Source: a bacterium
GTDB lineage: Bacteria > Bacillota > Clostridia > Oscillospirales > Acutalibacteraceae
Direction: 5' to 3'
DNA length: 7,363 nucleotides
Assembly: GCA_020627425.1 (NCBI GenBank)
Contig: JAHKXX010000190.1
Coordinates: 1 to 7,363 of the forward strand
Positions 5,923 to 7,363 of this stretch are shown in pieces (position 1 is the stretch's first letter; every line of letters starts with the position of its first letter). The notes below the pieces were generated by a model. The model was not told the origin of the DNA and made no database searches. It worked only from the letters and a program-made list of their open reading frames with translations. The translations under genes were made by a program, and so were the position numbers.

Positions 5923-6489
5923 ATGAAAGTAATAAGCATTATTTCAAATATCATATTTTATATTATTTTAGCAATTGCTGCAGTAGGTATAATACTAAGG
6001 CTCTCCGGCTTCGGGTTGTATTCCGTTGTCACTCCGAGTATGACCCCGGCTTATCCGGTGGGAAGCCTCATAATTACATCTCCGGTTGAGTTTGATGAAC
6101 TAAAAGAGGGAGATGTTATCACCTTTGCGCTCTCAGGAAACACGATAGTCACCCACAGGGTCTATTCGGTTGATGAAAGCAAAAAAACACTGATAACAAA
6201 GGGCGATGCAAACGATACCCCCGACAGGTTTGAGCTTTCAGGGAAGGATATTATCGGAAAGGTCGTTTTTTCCGTTCCGTATATAGGCTTTTTGTCAATA
6301 CTGCTGACTACAAGCAGGGGTATTATCCTTCTTGTGGGTATAGCTGTTGCTATGCTCTGTATCTTTGCGGCATATAAGCTGTTTTTAAAAAGCAGAGAGG
6401 CTCACGACAGCGAATCAAAGGAAAACACTAAGCTCTCAGTTGATGAAAACGAAAAATTACAGGAGGACTCCAAAACACAAAAGAAATAG
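5923..6489 (+). CDS. Signal peptidase I, SipW/Sec11 (ER) type
   Basis: A 188-residue membrane peptidase that removes signal peptides from exported proteins. An N-terminal membrane helix (about 5-27) is followed by TPSMTPAY with nucleophile Ser39. EGDVITF (62-68) is the conserved Gly-Asp strand. VTHRV (76-80) carries His78 in place of the bacterial catalytic Lys, and KGDANDTPD (93-101) supplies the acidic residues. This Ser/His/Asp set is that of SipW and eukaryotic/archaeal Sec11, not of LepB. A second membrane helix spans about 134-155, with a charged Glu/Lys/Asp/Ser tail (157-188) predicted to lie in the cytoplasm. SipW types often serve a few special substrates such as biofilm fibres or pilins, but no such substrate is seen here. 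The start follows AGGCAGGG at 5911-5918. No neighbour in the window clearly shares its operon. Confidence 0.92.
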   Translation: MKVISIISNIIFYIILAIAAVGIILRLSGFGLYSVVTPSMTPAYPVGSLIITSPVEFDELKEGDVITFALSGNTIVTHRVYSVDESKKTLITKGDANDTPDRFELSGKDIIGKVVFSVPYIGFLSILLTTSRGIILLVGIAVAMLCIFAAYKLFLKSREAHDSESKENTKLSVDENEKLQEDSKTQKK

Positions 6490-6724
6490 AAAGCTGCCAA
6501 AAGTCTGCAAATAAACTCCGAAAAGGGTTTAATATGTTTCCTGGCTGACTCTTCAGTTTATATCAGCCGGCACTGATTAAACCGGTGGTTTAATTAATGG
6601 ATTACCGTTTTATAAAAAGCAAGAATAATTGATTGTATTCGATCTGTTTTTTCTGTAAAATAAAAGCATAAAACAGTGACTCGTCAAGAGGCTTAGATTA
6701 TTTATTCAGAGAGGAGAAAAACAG
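6490..6724 (+). promoter_or_regulatory. Structured intergenic region with competing folds
   Basis: An 8-bp stem with a 14-base loop is formed by 6541-6548 and 6563-6570 (one G-T pair). ATTAAACC (6576-6583) pairs perfectly with GGTTTAAT at 6587-6594 over a three-base loop, and also perfectly with GGTTTAAT at 6526-6533. The second choice closes an outer stem around the first hairpin. The two choices exclude each other, as in aptamer/expression-platform switches. No long T run follows, only TTTT at 6608-6611, so the 19-base palindrome may instead be a protein-binding site. No known riboswitch class was recognised. Confidence 0.45.
6633..6661 (+). promoter_or_regulatory. Possible promoter for the lipoprotein gene
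   Basis: TAAAAT (6656-6661) is a fair -10. TTGTAT (6633-6638) lies exactly 17 bases upstream but keeps only the TTG of the -35 consensus. The start would fall near 6668, about 57 bases before the ATG. The evidence is moderate only. Confidence 0.4.
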
Positions 6725-7363
6725 ATGAAAAAAAGATCAATTTTGGCAGGACTATTAACAGCTTCTGTTTGTTTTTCGATGATGAGTGCTTGCACCAATA
6801 CAGAAAACACAAAGCAAACAAGCTCAGTCAGCGAGACTTCACAGACATCAGAGGAAAAGAAGAACAGCGAAAACGAGAAAAGCAGTGAGCAGAGTGTTGA
6901 GGAGGACACGGTTAACACCGATAACCTTCATAAACTGTATATCAGGGATACAGCCAAAAATTCAGAAATAACGGTTACCTTTGTAAATACCGAAAACGGC
7001 AACACAAAGGATGTGAAGCTTACAAAAAGCGCTGAGGACAGCGACAGCACTACATTTTCGTGCGAGGAGGACGTAACTCTCTTCAATATGGTACACGTTA
7101 CCTATGGAGAAAAGACAAGCAATGACGTTGCCTTTAATAAATTTGTCAGCGGCTGGAATATAGCAGAAGACAGACTTCTGCCCTATATCGAGGGTAAAAA
7201 GCCCGTATACGACCCGAAGTTTGAAACCAAGACCTTTAAGTTTGACAATATTGACAGAAAGGTATATGTCTGGACTCCGGAGGATTACGACAAGGATTCA
7301 AAGGACAAATACTCTGTTATCTATACCTTTGACGGTCAGACGGTTCTTGCTACCGGTGTCGAC
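6725..7363 (+). CDS. Lipoprotein with esterase-D-like hydrolase domain, 3' end outside window
   Basis: The first 213 codons of a gene that runs off the right edge. Residues 1-22 form a lipoprotein signal peptide (MKKR, a hydrophobic core, MSAC), with Cys23 as the probable lipidated residue on the outer face of the membrane. Residues 24-62 are a Ser/Thr/Glu/Lys spacer. Residues 68-150 look like a beta-rich accessory domain. From about 168 the sequence matches the opening of PF00756-type esterases: RKVYVWTPEDYDK (178-190) followed by YSVIYTFDGQ (196-205). The catalytic Ser, Asp and His would lie beyond the window. Family members include carbohydrate (acetyl, feruloyl or xylan) esterases and mycolyl or siderophore esterases; a gut Clostridia lipoprotein suggests carbohydrate ester cleavage, by inference. 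A strong AGAGGAG ribosome site (6710-6716) sits eight bases before the ATG. Confidence 0.8.
   Translation, partial: MKKRSILAGLLTASVCFSMMSACTNTENTKQTSSVSETSQTSEEKKNSENEKSSEQSVEEDTVNTDNLHKLYIRDTAKNSEITVTFVNTENGNTKDVKLTKSAEDSDSTTFSCEEDVTLFNMVHVTYGEKTSNDVAFNKFVSGWNIAEDRLLPYIEGKKPVYDPKFETKTFKFDNIDRKVYVWTPEDYDKDSKDKYSVIYTFDGQTVLATGVD

Noticed and set aside
1..7363. CRISPR array, insertion sequence or transposase
   Set aside because: No regularly spaced repeats, terminal inverted repeats around a transposase, or recombinase-like protein were seen on either strand.

Overview
The window looks like the chromosome of a low-to-moderate GC Clostridia bacterium, most like the Ruminococcus / Oscillospiraceae gut group. 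This rests on strong AGGAGG-type ribosome sites, heavy use of ATA for isoleucine, sigma-70-like promoters and a SipW/Sec11-type signal peptidase. The species is an inference from sequence style only. All protein genes are on the + strand; one tRNA gene is on the - strand.

Bases 1-204 hold one copy of a dispersed repeat, a small GC-rich hairpin and tandem repeat, and a good promoter (TTGATA-17-TATTAT with extended -10). This promoter drives a DHH/DHHA1 phosphoesterase (205-1149). Only 32 bases later comes a tightly packed run of five genes (1182-5440), most starting inside or within 13 bases of the previous gene's end: an HPr-kinase-like ATP-binding protein, a PqqD-type RiPP recognition element protein, a soluble S24/S26 (Sec11-type Ser/His) peptidase, an exporter-type ABC ATPase/permease, and a PF14907-type nucleotidyltransferase.

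The order kinase - PqqD (B1) - protease - ABC exporter - nucleotidyltransferase parallels the back half of Firmicutes lasso-peptide clusters of the paeninodin type. Here the usual transglutaminase-like B2 protease is replaced by a Sec11-type peptidase, and neither a macrolactam synthetase (C) nor a clear precursor gene is present. The working model is an uncharacterised RiPP-like maturation and export cassette. PqqD would bind a leader peptide, the kinase and nucleotidyltransferase would modify the core, the S26 protein would cut the leader, and the ABC protein would export the product.

Bases 5441-5922 are intergenic apart from a minus-strand tRNA-Pro(TGG) with a perfect consensus promoter. 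A second copy of the left-end repeat lies here, so the phosphoesterase plus cassette sits between two imperfect direct repeats. On the right are a membrane SipW-like signal peptidase (5923-6489), an intergenic stretch with two alternative RNA folds (6526-6594), and the 5' part of a lipoprotein ending in the start of an esterase-D-type alpha/beta hydrolase domain (6725 to the window edge).
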